Of a stretch of 6,533 bases of DNA, positions 5,875-6,533 are shown piece by piece. This DNA comes from Clostridiales bacterium (GTDB lineage: Bacteria > Bacillota > Clostridia > Monoglobales > Firm-18), in assembly GCA_031255355.1 (NCBI GenBank), contig JAIRSR010000055.1, forward strand, positions 1-6,533. The letters are read 5' to 3'. A program made the translations under genes and the position numbers. How positions within the stretch are numbered: position 1 is the first letter of the stretch; each line of letters opens with the position of its first letter. Under the pieces are notes generated by a model. It did no database searches. It worked only from the letters and a program-made list of their open reading frames with translations, and was not told the DNA's origin.

Positions 5875-6533
5875 TCAATTGAAGACCCTGATAAATTCCC
5901 ACGCGTCAGTGTTAGACGACCAACCGCTGACACCGCTCCGTTGTACCGCCAGCGTGAAGCGGACGTTATGCCCCTCCATCGGGGTGATAATCCCCGTCGC
6001 GCTCTTGCCGTCCGCGTCCGGGTAGTCAAAAAACATTGCGTAGGCGCGGCGATCCTCCACCGCAGTAAACTCAAACGGCGCGGTTCTTTCGCCGGAGTAG
6101 CCGTCGTAGTACACTTCATAATACTTGCCGCTTAGGGTGCCGCCTGCCGCGTCGGTGAGTTCCAATACGCGCTCGCCCTCTTTGACAAACGCGCCGTCCC
6201 GCACGGTCACAATGTCGATTTTATACGTACCGATATATTTGCCGTCCAAGGCGGTCGATCGGTTGTCGGTGTTGTACTCAACCTCTTTGCCGCTTAGGTC
6301 GGGCGCGTCAACGACGGTCGCGCCGATGTCCGTCACTTCTATGGAAATATCGACGGAATAGGTATGCTCCGCGCCGTCCGCGTCCGTCCCCACTGCGGTA
6401 ACGCTCCCGATTACGCTTTCCAAAATGCCGTCGCGGTTCTCGATTGCCTTGCCGGACGCAACCTTGATATAAATATCCGATTTCGGCACGGGAATATCCT
6501 TGCCGACACTCGCGTCAAGAATGGAGTACTTCA
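5875..6533 (-). CDS. Unrecognised beta-rich protein, probably exported (5' partial)
   Basis: An open frame enters from the right edge and ends with TGA at 5875-5877; 218 residues are visible and the N terminus is missing. I do not recognise the family. The first ~85 residues alternate polar and hydrophobic residues (DIYIKVASG, YSVDISIEVTDIG) and end in a VDAPDLSGKEVE segment, reminiscent of the last strands of LolA/LppX-like lipoprotein folds in Firmicutes. A second part begins GKYIGTYKIDIVTV (about 98-111) and looks like a small beta-barrel or lipocalin-like domain rich in Tyr, Asp and Gly, ending WEFIRVFN. No cysteines or membrane segments are visible. The composition suits a secreted or lipid-anchored protein, but the signal peptide would lie outside the window. 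A GTG at 6489 with AAGGA 7 bases upstream (6497-6501) could be a start, but the frame stays open to the edge, so an internal position is likelier. The domain reading is inference. Confidence 0.75.
   Translation of the reverse strand, partial: KYSILDASVGKDIPVPKSDIYIKVASGKAIENRDGILESVIGSVTAVGTDADGAEHTYSVDISIEVTDIGATVVDAPDLSGKEVEYNTDNRSTALDGKYIGTYKIDIVTVRDGAFVKEGERVLELTDAAGGTLSGKYYEVYYDGYSGERTAPFEFTAVEDRRAYAMFFDYPDADGKSATGIITPMEGHNVRFTLAVQRSGVSGWSSNTDAWEFIRVFN

Noticed and set aside
1..6533. Search for CRISPR arrays, tRNA or rRNA genes, and phage or transposon genes
   Set aside because: No regularly spaced repeats, cloverleaf sequences, rRNA motifs or recombinase/transposase motifs were seen on either strand.

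Overview
The window carries one long run of minus-strand genes (read right to left) and looks like the chromosome of a low-complexity-free, moderately GC-rich Firmicute, most likely of the Clostridia. This taxonomic guess rests on strong GGAGG-type ribosome binding sites, TTG and GTG starts, AT-rich sigma-A promoters set in GC-rich coding sequence, and the gene families present. It is an inference, since no rRNA or other lineage marker is in view.

Region by region, in transcription order: (1) 6533-5875, the C-terminal part of an unrecognised beta-rich protein, probably exported, whose beginning lies beyond the right edge. (2) 5874-5765, a 110-base gap with overlapping repeats and a very strong ribosome binding site. 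(3) 5764-2291, four tightly packed genes: an ABC ATPase, an ABC-2 type permease, a sensor histidine kinase and an OmpR/PhoB-type response regulator. Two of the three junctions overlap and the third is at most about 10 bases, so this is almost certainly one operon. (4) 2290-2192, a short gap with a near-consensus promoter for the next gene. (5) 2191-140, a full-length recG encoding the branch-migrating DNA helicase. (6) 139-1, a non-coding stretch with an AT-rich perfect inverted repeat, a second near-consensus promoter with an extended -10 pointing off the left edge, and a leader rich in short inverted repeats with no convincing reading frame.

How the genes may work together: the ATPase and permease form a minimal exporter of the BcrA/NatA-like type. 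The kinase and regulator encoded downstream in the same operon probably sense a signal at the membrane and tune expression of the operon, a layout common in peptide-antibiotic or envelope-stress response modules. The substrate cannot be read from sequence. recG is a housekeeping repair gene with its own promoter and is probably independent of the operon. The least explained parts are the left-edge promoter and leader, a possible small or antisense RNA, and the repeat-rich gap in front of the transporter operon.
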